Shown piece by piece: positions 9,652 to 19,707 of a stretch of 64,000 bases of DNA. The stretch is from DYJB01 sp963777165 (GTDB lineage: Bacteria > Chloroflexota > Anaerolineae > Anaerolineales > E44-bin32): the NCBI GenBank assembly GCA_963777165.1, contig CAVZPO010000021.1, forward strand, positions 62,001 through 126,000, read 5' to 3'. The notes beneath the pieces are model-generated. The model was not told where the DNA came from and searched no databases. It saw nothing but the letters and a program-made list of their open reading frames with translations. Each line of letters starts with the position of its first letter. Position 1 is the stretch's first letter. Both the position numbers and the translations under genes were made by a program.

Positions 9652-10528
9652 ATGTGGGAGTTCGCGGCGCGAAGCCTGAATGCCTCGACGGTCTTCACCA
9701 TTGCGGCGCTGGGCGAGCTGATCGGACAGCGCTCGGGCATTCTGAATGTCGGCATTGAAGGGGTGATGCTCTTCGGGGCCACGCTGGGGTTCATCGTGGC
9801 CAAGACCACCGGGAGCTATCTCCTCGGCCTCCTGGCTGCCGTGGCCATCGGAGGGCCTGATCGCCGCGCTGCACGGCTTCTTCTCCATCACCCTGGGGGG
9901 CGACCAGGTCGTGAACGGGATGGGGATCTGGATCCTGGGCTTCGGCCTGACGGCTTACATCGGCTACCCGTACACGGGGCCGCTGGGCTTGGACCGGATC
10001 CCCGACGTGGCAGGCCTTTCGCCCTTCTTCTTCCTCGCCATCGGGCTGGTGGCCCTGACCTGGTGGGTGTTCTCCAAGACCAGCCTGGGGCTGCGGATCC
10101 GATCGGCGGGAGAAAGTCCGTCGGTCACCGAGGTCTCGGGCATCAGCGTCACCCGAACGCGCTACCTGAGCGTTGTGGTCAGCGGGATGCTCATGGGCCT
10201 GGGCGGGGCGATCTACTCCCTCAGCTACAACCCCGTTTGGAGCATCAACTTCCTGCTGGGCTGGGGCTTCATTGCGCTGGCGCTGGTCTTCTTCTCCATG
10301 TGGAATCCCTTCATTCTCTTCGGCGGCTCCATCCTGTTCGGCACGCTGTGGCAGCTCTCGCTCAACCCTCAGCTTGTCCTGCAGAGCGTTCTGTCCCGGT
10401 ACATATGGAGAACCGTGCCGTTCGTCATCACGATCGCCGCCCTGGTGCTGATGTCCACCAAATGGTTCAGTTCGCGATGGGGCGCCGCCAAGCCTGAAGC
10501 CCTGGGGCTGCCCCGCTCGGAGGAGTGA
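9652..10528 (+). CDS. BMP-type ABC transporter permease 2 (one-base frameshift)
   Basis: Second BPD_transp_2 permease (YufQ/NupC-like), about 290 residues when repaired. The first part carries the family segment SGILNVGIEGVMLFGA. At the GGG of 9853-9855 one G too many shifts the frame; from there the protein continues in another frame (LIAALHGFFSITLGGDQVV, then several helices) to the stop at 10526-10528. A homopolymer indel makes a sequencing error more likely than inactivation. A 143-nt gap follows before the second hydroxylase. Confidence 0.85.
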
Positions 10529-10671
10529 TGCCGACGTTCCGGTTGCGGCCTCCGGCACCAGACCGGATGTCGATCCCTTCGCTCGGCCCGTCCTTTCGAG
10601 CGGAGCGCCGGATCCCCTGAGTGCACTCCGAGGGGCCGCGGGCTCACGCCGGGAAGGAAGATGGCAGGACC

Positions 10672-11562
10672 ATGAACACCCATCCGACGCTGCCTGAGTT
10701 CGACTACCTGCGGCCCCGGACGCTGGCCGAAGCCAGCGAGTTCCTCTCCCGCCATCCGGGAGAAGCCCGGGCGTTCATGGGAGGCACCGATGTCCTGGTT
10801 CGCATGCGGGATGGATTCCTGGCCCCCCGCTTCCTGGTGGATGTAAAGGGGCTGGACGGGACGAGTGATTTGCGCTTCGACCCGAAGGCCGGCCTCACGC
10901 TCGGTGCCGCCGTCAGCATGAATCGGGTGATCGCCTCGGCCGAGGTGCGCGCGCATTACCCCTTGCTGGCCGAGGCCTGCCGCTCCGTCGCCAGCTATGC
11001 GCTGCGCACGCGGGCGACGGTGGTCGGCAACATCTGCAACGCCTCTCCCGCCGGGGACTCGATCGGCGCCTGCCTGGTCCTGGACGGTGTGCTTCACATC
11101 CACGGCGTGCGCGGCCCGCGCCACGAGCCGCTGGCATCCTTCTTCCTCGGCCCTGGCAAGACCAAGCTCGAACCCGGGGACGTCGTCACAGCCATCCAGC
11201 TTCCCCTCCCCCCCAAGGGTTGTGCCGGGGTGTATCTCAAACTGGGACGCAACCAGTTGAGCGACCTGTCCATCGTCGGCGTGACGGCTCTGGGTCACCC
11301 GGACTCGGGTTGCCCGTCCGGCTTCCGCTTTCGCCTGGCCCTGGCTTCGGTCGCCCCGGTGCCTCTCGTGCCCGTGGAAGCGGAACGGCATCTGGCCAGC
11401 CATCCGATCACGCCCGAGTCGCTGCGTGAAGCGGCCGAGCTGGCAGCCGGCGCCTGCTCCCCGATCGACGACGTGCGCGGCAGCGCGCGCTACCGCAGGC
11501 TGATGGTGCGCAACCTGTCCGCCACCGCGCTGGGGCAGGTCTGGAAGCGGCTATCCGGCTGA
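10672..11562 (+). CDS. Second molybdenum hydroxylase, FAD-binding subunit
   Basis: 296 residues from ATG 10672 (an in-frame GTG at 10621 is possible but has no better ribosome site). FAD motifs: FMGGTDVLVRMRDG near residue 35 and RATVVGNICNASPAGDS near residue 120. C-terminal CO_deh_flav_C domain. It differs clearly in sequence from the FAD subunit at 1 kb, so this is a separate enzyme, not a recent duplicate. Gene order here is M-S-L without a CoxG partner. Confidence 0.9.
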   Translation: MNTHPTLPEFDYLRPRTLAEASEFLSRHPGEARAFMGGTDVLVRMRDGFLAPRFLVDVKGLDGTSDLRFDPKAGLTLGAAVSMNRVIASAEVRAHYPLLAEACRSVASYALRTRATVVGNICNASPAGDSIGACLVLDGVLHIHGVRGPRHEPLASFFLGPGKTKLEPGDVVTAIQLPLPPKGCAGVYLKLGRNQLSDLSIVGVTALGHPDSGCPSGFRFRLALASVAPVPLVPVEAERHLASHPITPESLREAAELAAGACSPIDDVRGSARYRRLMVRNLSATALGQVWKRLSG

Positions 11563-11617
11563 CATGCGGGTTCTCAAGAGAACGCGGGCCGAAAGGCAAC
11601 CAGCCTTCGAGGGACCG

Positions 11618-12097
11618 ATGACACTTCACGAGATCCACGTCACCATCAACGATGAGCCGGAACAGGTGGCCGTCCCCGCCAACATGACGCTCATGCGCAT
11701 GCTGCGCGAGAAGCTGGCACTGACCGGCACCAAGAACGGCTGCTCGGCCGGCGAGTGTGGCGCGTGCACCGTGCTGCTGAACGGGGAACCGGTCAACAGC
11801 TGCATGGTCCTGGCGGTCGAATGTGACGGAGCCCGGATCGTCACCGTGGAGGGGTTGGCCAGCGACGAACGGCTGGCCCCCGTCCAGGAGATGATCCTCA
11901 GCCATGGGGGCGTGCAGTGCGGGTTCTGCACGCCGGGCATCCTGATCTCCGCGCACGCACTGCTGCAGCGCAATCCGGATCCGGGGGAGGATGAGATCCG
12001 CGAGGCGCTGGTCGGGAACCTGTGTCGCTGTACGGGATACGTGCGCATCGTCGAAAGCGTCAAGGAAGCGGCCAGAATGCAGTCAGCCGCCAGCTGA
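11618..12097 (+). CDS. Second molybdenum hydroxylase, 2Fe-2S subunit
   Basis: 159 residues from ATG 11618, chosen because GAGGG lies just upstream and the protein then starts at the usual place; an in-frame ATG at 11564 would add 18 residues. All eight cluster Cys are present: CSAGECGAC plus NSC in the first domain, QCGFCTPG and NLCRCTGY in the second. Electron carrier between the Mo site and FAD. Confidence 0.92.
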   Translation: MTLHEIHVTINDEPEQVAVPANMTLMRMLREKLALTGTKNGCSAGECGACTVLLNGEPVNSCMVLAVECDGARIVTVEGLASDERLAPVQEMILSHGGVQCGFCTPGILISAHALLQRNPDPGEDEIREALVGNLCRCTGYVRIVESVKEAARMQSAAS

Positions 12098-12145
12098 CGC
12101 AGGATCGGCCCAGCCGGATCCGTGTGGCCAGACGGGAGAAGATGG

Positions 12146-14500
12146 ATGAAGAGCGTCGGCTCGCAACCCACGGCCAGCCCTATCGGTGAGAATGCGCCCC
12201 GCATCGACGCCCGTCCGAAGGTGACCGGCGCGGCGGTGTTTGCGGATGACATCCAGTTCGGGGATTCGCTGCTGCACGCCCGTATCAAGCGCAGCCCCCA
12301 TCCGCACGCTCTCATCCGGAAGATCGACACGGCCCGCGCCCGCGCCCTGCCCGGTGTGAAGGCCGTCGTCACCGGCGAGGATTTCCCCCTTCATATCGGG
12401 TTGTATCTTCAGGACCGGTACATCTTCTGCCGCGACCGCGTGCGCTACATCGGCGATCCGGTAGCGGGGGTGGCCGCCACCAGTCCGGAGATCGCCCAGA
12501 AGGCCCTCGACCTGATCGACGTGGAGTACGAAGTGCTCGAGCCGGTCCTGGACCCTGAACTGGGAACTTACCCCAACGCGGCGCTGCTTCACCCCGAGCT
12601 GGGCAAGTATCCGGTCGCCAACTTTATCTTCCCCAAGCCGGGGACGAACATCTCCAATCACTTCAAGATCCGCAAGGGCGATGTCGACAGCGCATGGAGC
12701 CAATGCGCGGCCACGGTCGAGCGCAAGTACCGGATTCCCCACATTCAACACGTGCCCATCGAGCCGCATGTCGCCGTGGCCCAGGTGGAAGAGTCCGGGG
12801 AGATCACGCTGTGGGGCAGTTCCCAGTCGCCGTTCGCCCAGCGCAATCTCATTGCCCAGTCGATGGGGATCTCCCAGAGCCGGATGCGTGTGATCGCGCC
12901 GCTGGTGGGCGGCGGGTTTGGAAGCAAGGCCGGGGTCAGCATGGAGGCCCTGGTGGTGGCCATCGCCACGAAGGCGCACGGACGACCGGTGAAGCTGCTG
13001 CTGACGCGTGAAGAGGAGTTCTACACGGCGTTTGTGCGCCAGGGACTGGTCGCCTACTTCAAGATGGGCTGCGATGCCAAGGGCCGGCTCCTGGCCATGG
13101 AGAACGTCTTCTACTGGGACGGGGGAGCCTACACGGAATACGGCGTCAATGTCACACGCGCCGCCGGCTACAGCAGCAGCGGCCCGTACGAAGTGCCCAA
13201 CATCAAGACCGACAGCTACTGCGTCTACACCAACCATCCGGTCGGCGGGCCGATGCGCGGCTTCGGCATGCCCGAGATGCACGCCGGATTGGAGCAGTGC
13301 ATCGACGAGCTTGCCCTTCAGGTCGGGATGGATGTGGTTGAGTTCCGCAGGCTCAACTGCCTGAAGACCGGCAGCACGCTGGTGACCGGGAGCAAGATGC
13401 ATCCGACCGGGCTGCCCGTCTGCATCGAGAAAACCGCCGAGGCCATCGGGTGGGGAAAGAAGGCTCCGCCCAGCGCCCCCAACAAGCGGCGCGGCAAGGG
13501 GCTGGCCCTGATGTGGAAGGCGCCGGCCATGCCTCCCAATGCGGGCTCCAGCGCCTGGGTCGAGCTGGCCGAGGACGGCACGGTCACGGTTGGTGTCGGG
13601 GGCCAGGAAATCGGGCAGGGAGTCTTCACCGTGGCTGCCCAGATGGCCGCCGCCGCTCTGGGCGTCCCGTACGAGTTCGTCCGCATCGCCACGCCGATCG
13701 ATACGCGCTACAGCCCTTACGAATGGCAGACCGTCGCCAGCCGCCTCACCTGGAGTATGGGCAATGCCATCGTGAACGCCGCGAAAGATGCCAAGCGTCA
13801 GATTCTTGGAACGGTGGCCGAGGCCTGGGAAGAGACACCCGAAGATCTGGAGATCGTCCAGGGCGTCGTGGTCTCCTACAAGAGCGAGAAGGAGATCCCG
13901 CTCAAGGGCCTCGCCATCTACGGCCTTCCCAAGCCGAATGACCAGGGCTGGAGGGGCGGACCGGTCATCGGGCGTGGCAACTTCATGCCCACGTACGTCA
14001 CCGGTCTGGATCCAGAAACCGGGCAGGGCGAACGCGCCGTCGTGCACTACACCACCGGAGCCCAAGCGGTCGAATTGGAAGTCGACCTGAACACCGGCCG
14101 GATCGAGATCCTCCGAGGGGTCTCGGCCTTCGACGTCGGCAAAGCCATCAACCCGGGACAGGTCGAAGCGCAGATGGAAGGCGGTTTCGTTCAGGGCATG
14201 AGCTCGGCCCTGTTTGAGAGCCTGAACCTGAAGGACGGCGTGGTGCGGAGCCCCAGCTTCGTCGACTACCGCATCGCCACGTCGGCCGACGCCCCCATGG
14301 ACCTGCGGTCCTTCATTGTCGAGGTGGCGCAGGACGATGGGCCGTGGGGAGCGCGGGGCATCGGCGAGCATTCGATGGTGCCCACCATCCCGGCCATTGC
14401 GAATGCCATCTATGACGCGGTGGGGGTCCGGCTCGAAGGACCGCCGTTCACGGCCGAGAAGGTCTATCTGGCCATGCTGGACGCCGGGGTTGTGAAGTGA
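12146..14500 (+). CDS. Second molybdenum hydroxylase, large Mo-cofactor subunit
   Basis: 784 residues from ATG 12146 behind GGGAGAAG. Family motifs: APRIDARPKVTGAAVFADD at the N-terminus, GGGFGSKAG near residue 255, the active-site loop PMRGFGMPE near residue 370, GQEIGQGVFT near residue 490 and the catalytic Glu in GARGIGEH near residue 740. The RGFG loop is that of xanthine, nicotinate and related N-heterocycle or aldehyde hydroxylases. Cytoplasmic, using water as the oxygen source. The exact substrate cannot be read; the adjacent BMP importer favours a purine-like heterocycle. Confidence 0.9.
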   Translation: MKSVGSQPTASPIGENAPRIDARPKVTGAAVFADDIQFGDSLLHARIKRSPHPHALIRKIDTARARALPGVKAVVTGEDFPLHIGLYLQDRYIFCRDRVRYIGDPVAGVAATSPEIAQKALDLIDVEYEVLEPVLDPELGTYPNAALLHPELGKYPVANFIFPKPGTNISNHFKIRKGDVDSAWSQCAATVERKYRIPHIQHVPIEPHVAVAQVEESGEITLWGSSQSPFAQRNLIAQSMGISQSRMRVIAPLVGGGFGSKAGVSMEALVVAIATKAHGRPVKLLLTREEEFYTAFVRQGLVAYFKMGCDAKGRLLAMENVFYWDGGAYTEYGVNVTRAAGYSSSGPYEVPNIKTDSYCVYTNHPVGGPMRGFGMPEMHAGLEQCIDELALQVGMDVVEFRRLNCLKTGSTLVTGSKMHPTGLPVCIEKTAEAIGWGKKAPPSAPNKRRGKGLALMWKAPAMPPNAGSSAWVELAEDGTVTVGVGGQEIGQGVFTVAAQMAAAALGVPYEFVRIATPIDTRYSPYEWQTVASRLTWSMGNAIVNAAKDAKRQILGTVAEAWEETPEDLEIVQGVVVSYKSEKEIPLKGLAIYGLPKPNDQGWRGGPVIGRGNFMPTYVTGLDPETGQGERAVVHYTTGAQAVELEVDLNTGRIEILRGVSAFDVGKAINPGQVEAQMEGGFVQGMSSALFESLNLKDGVVRSPSFVDYRIATSADAPMDLRSFIVEVAQDDGPWGARGIGEHSMVPTIPAIANAIYDAVGVRLEGPPFTAEKVYLAMLDAGVVK

Positions 14501-14737
14501 TGGTGGCGAGCGGCAGGACCCTGGGCAGGCGGGCCGATAGGATCGGGATGTCCCGCAGCCCCTCCGAGAGAAGGCTGAACGGCAGGATGATTCCGCAACC
14601 CGGCAGATGTCGGGTGGCCGAATGAGCATAACAAGAGGATATCCGGCCAGGCGCTGCCCGCGTGATCACATTTCGGCGCGGTGCCTTGTGGCGCGCGCCG
14701 TACCGTCCATCCAAATCTTCCGATAGGAGGAAACGCT

Positions 14738-15428
14738 ATGCCCGTGGACATGGAACTCGAAATGGTCTTGCGGCCGCCGCAGATCCCCATGCCGCCTTAC
14801 CCGCCCAAGGTCATCACGCTGGCCAACGGCAAGCGGATGGTCATACGTCAGGCGGAACGCGAGGACGTTCCGGCGATCCTCAAATCGGTTCACCCCTGTC
14901 TGTTCATCGAGCGCGACTACTACGATATCGTCAGCGCCCGGCTGTATGGAGAACTGCTGGCCTGGTACCGCTACCGGGTCAAGAGCGAATACTGCCTGCT
15001 GGGGCAGGTGGACGGCTTCCTGGTGGGGATCGTCAATGGGCGGTTGGAGACTGAGAAAGTTGGCATGAGCTACCACACGCTGGCCATCGACCGCGGCCTG
15101 CGCATCGGCTCCCACCTGTTCGCCGCCAAGATGGAGTACCACATTGACTATATCGGGTCAGGACGAGATCCTGATCGTGGCCGAGAGTCCGATCGGCTTC
15201 CGGCGCTGGATGGTCGAATACCCGCTCGAACCGACCAAGATCCCGCACGAACTGGGGGGCGGTGACTCCTACCGCCTGACGCGCGAGATCTACCTCAAGG
15301 CCAAGCCGCGACTGGTGGTGGGGGACCGCCCGGTGCCCAAGGCCTTGTTGGACGAGGCCATGGCCGAAATCAAGTTCGCCGACGACGACACCATCCGCGA
15401 GCGTATCGCCGGGCTGAAGGGCAGGTGA
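14738..15428 (+). CDS. GNAT-like fold protein of unknown role (one-base frameshift)
   Basis: Starts at ATG 14738 behind a strong AGGAGG. About 230 residues when repaired. The part around VIRQAEREDVPAILKSV resembles the start of GNAT acyltransferase domains, followed by GQVDGFLVGIVNGRL and RGLRIGSHLFAAKMEY, a weak match to the acyl-CoA-binding region. At the GGG of 15155-15157 one G too many breaks the frame; the rest (GQDEILIVAESPIGFRRW and on) lies in another frame to 15428. It sits 4 nt before the thiolase-fold gene, so it probably belongs to the same operon. Function unknown. Confidence 0.6.
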
Positions 15429-15432
15429 GGCC

Positions 15433-16623
15433 ATGAGAGACGTCGCCATTCTCGGCGTCGGCATGATCCCCTTTGGCCGGCGCGATGAAGACAGCCTGAT
15501 GGACATGCTGGCCGCCGCCTCCCTGAAGGCGCTGGACGATGCCGGCCTGGGCAACGAGACGGTCGATGCGGTCTACGTCGCCAACATGGGCGGCGGCATG
15601 CTGCAGCACCAGGCCTCCATTGCCAGCTCGCTGGTGGATCGCCTGAGCCTCCTGCCTGCAGCCGCCGAGACCATCGAGAACGGTCCCGCCTCCGGCGCCT
15701 CGGCGGTCAAGAACGGCCTGCTGGCGATCGCCTCCGGCTACTACGACATCGTTCTCGTGGCCGGCGGGGAGAAGATGCGGGAGGTCACCGGCTGGCGCGC
15801 CACCGACTTCGTCGCCACCATGACCCACCCGCAGGCGGAGTACCCCTACGGCATCACCCTGCCCGGGATGGCCGGGATGTTCACCCGGCTGTACATGGAG
15901 AAGTACGGCGTGACCCGCGAGCACCTGCTGGCAATCTCCCTCAAGAACCAGGAGATGGGCACGCGCAACCCCTACGCCCACGTCGAGATGGCCCTCGATC
16001 GGGAAGGCATCTTTGACAGCCCGCATGCCGTCGTCAACAATCCCGTCTCCGCCGACCCGCTCCACCTCTACGACCTGTGTCCGGTGAGCGATGGCGCCGC
16101 GGCCCTGGTGCTGTGCCCCGTGGAGATGGCCAAGAAGCGCGGCAAACCGTATGTCCTCGTCGCCGGCTTCGGCCAGGCCACGGATACCCACACGCTGGCC
16201 GAGCGCGACGATCCCACCGACCTCAAGGCCGTCAGCCTGGCGGCGCAGAAGGCCTTCGCCATGGCCAAGCTCAAGCCGTCCGACGTCAGCGTGGCCGAAC
16301 TGCATGACGCCTTCACCATCCTCGAGATCGCCGAAAGCGAACACGTGGGCTTCTTCAAGAAGGGCGAAGGCGGCAAAGCGGCCGTCGCCGGCAAGACCCG
16401 CCTCGGCGGGCAGATCCCGATCAACCTCTCGGGCGGGTTGAAAGCGCGCGGCCATCCCGTCGGCGCGACCGGAGTGGCCCAGATCGTGGATATCGTCTGG
16501 CAACTGCGCCATGAGCTGCCAGAGAATCGCCAGGTCAAGGACGCCACGGTCGGCCTGACGGTCAACTTCGGGGGCTTCGGCAACAATGTCATCGCCTTCG
16601 TGCTCAAGAGGGTAGAGGCATGA
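15433..16623 (+). CDS. Thiolase-fold protein (SCP-x/acetyl-CoA acetyltransferase-like) lacking catalytic Cys
   Basis: 396 residues with the full two-half thiolase fold. The nucleophile region reads ENGPASGASAV (about residues 82-92), with Pro85 where active thiolases have Cys in CASG. The C-terminal second Cys position reads NFGGFGNN. The HDAF and GHPVGATG motifs (base and oxyanion His) are kept. It overlaps by 4 nt a DUF35 Zn-ribbon/OB protein, the usual partner of SCP-x-like thiolases in archaea and bacteria. With both Cys absent, ordinary thiolysis is doubtful; it may do another CoA-ester reaction or scaffold it. Confidence 0.85.
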   Translation: MRDVAILGVGMIPFGRRDEDSLMDMLAAASLKALDDAGLGNETVDAVYVANMGGGMLQHQASIASSLVDRLSLLPAAAETIENGPASGASAVKNGLLAIASGYYDIVLVAGGEKMREVTGWRATDFVATMTHPQAEYPYGITLPGMAGMFTRLYMEKYGVTREHLLAISLKNQEMGTRNPYAHVEMALDREGIFDSPHAVVNNPVSADPLHLYDLCPVSDGAAALVLCPVEMAKKRGKPYVLVAGFGQATDTHTLAERDDPTDLKAVSLAAQKAFAMAKLKPSDVSVAELHDAFTILEIAESEHVGFFKKGEGGKAAVAGKTRLGGQIPINLSGGLKARGHPVGATGVAQIVDIVWQLRHELPENRQVKDATVGLTVNFGGFGNNVIAFVLKRVEA

Positions 16624-16970
16624 AAGAGATTCCGATCGTCGCCTTCAAGTGCAAGAAGTGCGGCAAGATCCACTACCCGTTCCATGACCGCTGCCTGGAG
16701 TGCAAGGCGCGTGAGTTCGAAGAACTGCACCCGGCGGGCCAGGTCAAGCTGGTCACCTTCACCCAGATCTTCAACCTGCCCTGGGGATTCGACGAGCGTT
16801 TTCTGATCATCGGCATCGGGGAGTTCGAGAACGGCATCAAGGCCATGGGGCGGATCAAGGCCGACGACATCGCCGGCCTCAAGCTCGGGATGAAGATGAA
16901 GCCCACCTGGGCGCCCGTCCGCAAGGTGCATGACGAGCATGTGTACGGGTTGATGTTCGAGCCGGCTTAG
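16620..16970 (+). CDS. DUF35 Zn-ribbon/OB-fold acyl-CoA-binding partner protein
   Basis: 116 residues. The N-terminal Zn ribbon has four Cys (FKCKKCGKIHYPFHDRCLEC, residues 9-28), followed by an OB fold with the motif GRIKADDIAGLKLGMKM. This is the known partner of SCP-x-like thiolases, where it helps bind acyl-CoA or bridge to HMG-CoA synthase. The ATGA overlap with the thiolase gene supports a complex. Confidence 0.88.
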   Translation: MKEIPIVAFKCKKCGKIHYPFHDRCLECKAREFEELHPAGQVKLVTFTQIFNLPWGFDERFLIIGIGEFENGIKAMGRIKADDIAGLKLGMKMKPTWAPVRKVHDEHVYGLMFEPA

Positions 16971-17025
16971 CCCGCGCTGCAGTGCCGGAGCATTCGGTTC
17001 ATCACACAGGAAGCAGGAGGTCCGG

Positions 17026-17907
17026 ATGAAGCTGCTCGATCTGACCATCCCACTCGGGATCGCCACGCCGCCGTGGCCGACGTACGAGCCGCTGCAGGTC
17101 AAGTACTTCAAGCGCCTGGCGCCCAACGGCGCCAACGGCCAGGTGGTGACGCACTCGAACCACCTGGGGACGCACCTGGACGGCGAGATCCACTTCCATA
17201 CGCCGGGCAAGGACATCGCCAGCCTGGACATGGATTTCCTGGTGCACGAGGCGGCCGTCGTCGACCTGTCCGACGTGTGCGGCGACTACGACGTCTACAC
17301 TTCGAAGATGGTTGAGGAGCGGGTGCAGGTGAAGCAGGGGGACATCCTGATCATCCACACCGGCTACCACCATTTCGGGTGGGACCAGCCCGGTGCCGAT
17401 GAGATCCGCTACATGGTGAAGCACCCCGGCCCGGACCGCGAGTTCGCCGAGTGGGCCAAATCGAAGAAGCTGCGCTGGATCGGCGTCGATTGCGGCAGCG
17501 CCGATCACCCGATGAACACGATCATCCGCGACTGGATGCCGCGCCAGGCGCGCCAGGCGGACAAGGTGTTCCAGAAGAAGTTCGGAAAGCCGCTGGCGGA
17601 CTACTTCGACGACAGCAAGTACCAACTGATGCACCTGGAGATGTTTCCGTTCGGAATCATCCACGCCGAGTGCCTGGGCGGCGATCTCGACCTGCTGGTC
17701 AACCGGCGTGCGACCGTCGGCTTCTTCCCGTGGCGCTTCGTCGACGGTGAGAGCAGCATCGGCCGCTGCGTGGCGATGGTCGAGGACGACGACTACGCTG
17801 CGTTGATGAAGAAGAAGGCGGCGCTGCCGAAGACCAAGTTCGGCGACGGCTATGACCCGGCGCACGTCGAGCGGCTGAACAAGCTGACGATGGCAAACCT
17901 GGCCTAG
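17026..17907 (+). CDS. Cyclase-family metal-dependent hydrolase (kynurenine formamidase-like)
   Basis: 293 residues from ATG 17026 behind AGGAGG. Contains the family metal motif SNHLGTHLDGEIHF (HxGTHxDxxxHF, residues about 42-55) and later His residues. Members hydrolyse amides or cyclic amides (N-formylkynurenine, isatin) or act as polyketide-type cyclases. Next to two heterocycle-hydroxylase sets, ring opening or deamidation of a hydroxylated heterocycle is a reasonable guess but unproven. Probably the last gene of the catabolic region. Confidence 0.8.
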   Translation: MKLLDLTIPLGIATPPWPTYEPLQVKYFKRLAPNGANGQVVTHSNHLGTHLDGEIHFHTPGKDIASLDMDFLVHEAAVVDLSDVCGDYDVYTSKMVEERVQVKQGDILIIHTGYHHFGWDQPGADEIRYMVKHPGPDREFAEWAKSKKLRWIGVDCGSADHPMNTIIRDWMPRQARQADKVFQKKFGKPLADYFDDSKYQLMHLEMFPFGIIHAECLGGDLDLLVNRRATVGFFPWRFVDGESSIGRCVAMVEDDDYAALMKKKAALPKTKFGDGYDPAHVERLNKLTMANLA

Positions 17908-18326
17908 AAGGCGAGCTGCACCTGGGAGATTCCCGTGCGGCGGTATCACGCAAGGGCGCGGGCAATCCTCTTCTGGGCAAGTGGGTGACAGGCAGGCCCG
18001 GTCGGAGCGCGCAGGGCGGGGAGGCGATGCCTCCCCGCCCTGCGCTTGCGTTGGCCGAGCGTCGAGCCAACCAGAGGACTGATCGCCAGGCGCAGCGCCT
18101 CTATCCCCTGAATCGTCATCCTATCGCAATCACCGGCGCCGCGGCGACGGCCCGAGTACCGGGTTCGGCTTCGGTGACACGTCGGACCCAACTTTCATGC
18201 CTTCGATCCGGGCCATGGTGGTTCATCAAAGGAGCACAGCATGGCTCCGTTTGCGGACCCGTCCTCGCGGGAGTTGAAGGGACCCTCGGACCGGGTGATA
18301 CACTTGTCGCCTCCCGGAGGGCTCGT
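17908..18326. other. Intergenic region with a terminator-like hairpin
   Basis: About 420 nt with no convincing gene between the cyclase-family gene and the secreted peptidase gene. Apart from the hairpin at 18009-18045 I see no repeat, RNA gene or clear promoter. Confidence 0.5.
18009..18045 (+). terminator. Very stable hairpin ending the catabolic region
   Basis: Perfect 17-bp GC-rich inverted repeat, arms 18009-18025 and 18029-18045, 3-nt loop GAT. Only a weak T-bias follows, so it could be an intrinsic terminator of the L-shaped type or an mRNA 3' stabiliser. Confidence 0.6.
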
Positions 18327-19707
18327 ATGACCCGTCGCCTGCTGCCGTTGCTCCTCCTGCTCCCCGCCCTGTCGCTTGCCGCCGCCCCGCGCCCTTCGAT
18401 TCGCGTGGCGGATGCGCAGGCCGTTATGCACTTTCCGGACTCCATCGACTTCACCCTCCAGGCGACGAGCACCGACCCGATCGTCACGGCCGAGGTGGAG
18501 TACGGCCTCGAAACCGCCTCATGCGCCACCGACATCAACCGCGCCGAACCGGAAGACTATGAGCCGGCGGGGGCGATCGACGTGCAGTGGACCTGGGACA
18601 TGCGTCAGACCGGATCGCTGCCGCCCGGCGCACGCCTGTGGTGGCGCTGGCACCTGGTCGAACTCGACGGGCGAGGAGCTGCGCACGACGACCGAGACGC
18701 TCACCTGGCTCGACGACGTGCACGCCTGGCAGACTTTGACTGAAGGCAACCTGTCGCTCCACACGTACAACGCTCCGCCCGCTATGGCCCGCCAGCTACT
18801 CGACGCGGCGGTCGCCGGCGCATCCCGCCTGCGGGATGAGCTCGGTCCGCTGCCCGACGATCCGGTCCATTTGTATATCTACGACAGCACCGCGGCGATG
18901 CGCGACGCCATCCTGTTTGAGCCTCAGTGGACAGGCGGGATGGCCTTCGCCGAGCACCGCACGATCATCCTCGGCATCGGCGAGAGCGATCTCGAGTGGG
19001 GTCTCAACGCCGTCGAGCACGAGTTGGCGCACGTCATCGTCGGCAACCTGGTCAGCGCCTGCTACAGCCGGCTGCCCACCTGGCTCAGCGAAGGCCTGGC
19101 GATGGTCGCCGAGGGCGGGCTGGACGCCGAATCGCAGCGGCTGCTCGATCAAGCGTTGCAGGACGACACGTTTTACCCGGTGCGCGCTCTGAGCGACGGG
19201 TTCACCGAAGACCCGGGTGGGGCGTCGCTGGCCTACGCTCAGTCCTACAGCCTGGTGACTTACTTGCTCGAGGCGCACGGCCGCGAACGCCTGCTCGCCC
19301 TGCTCGACGCGGCACAGGCCGGGTCTCGTCCGGATGCCGCCCTGGCTGAGGTGTACGGCTTCGACACGGACGGCCTCGACCGCGCCTGGCGCAAATGGAT
19401 CGGCGCCCCGCCGCTTCCCGCCGAGTCGTCCGACGCCGGATCCACCCCGACCGTCATGCCGACTTATCAGCCGCTGGCCGGGCCGCCGCTGGCGATCACC
19501 GCCACGCCTGTCCCCTATCAGCCGCCTCCTCAACCGCAGCCGTCGGGAGCGTCGGAGAAGTCGTGGTGGCGAACGACCGCCCTCTCGGCTGCCATCGGCA
19601 TCTGCCTCGGGCTCCTCGTCACGGCCGTCATGGTGGCGGTCATCATTGTGGTCCTCTTGCGACGCCGACGACGGCAGCCGCCGGCGGGAGGCGACGGCCA
19701 TGCGTAA
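18327..19707 (+). CDS. Secreted/membrane-anchored Zn metalloprotease (peptidase MA-like), one-base frameshift
   Basis: Starts at ATG 18327 behind CGGAGGG with a signal peptide (RRLLPLLLLLPALSLAAA). The frame breaks near 18655: the first part ends with LWWRWHLVE and the rest resumes in another frame at STGEELRTTTETLTWLDD. The catalytic domain has NAVEHELAHVIVG (HExxH) with downstream WLSEGLAMVAEGG giving the third ligand Glu, as in the MA-family peptidases common in Chloroflexota. The C-terminus has a Pro/Thr linker, one membrane helix and an Arg-rich cytoplasmic tail. It overlaps the next gene by 8 nt. Confidence 0.8.
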
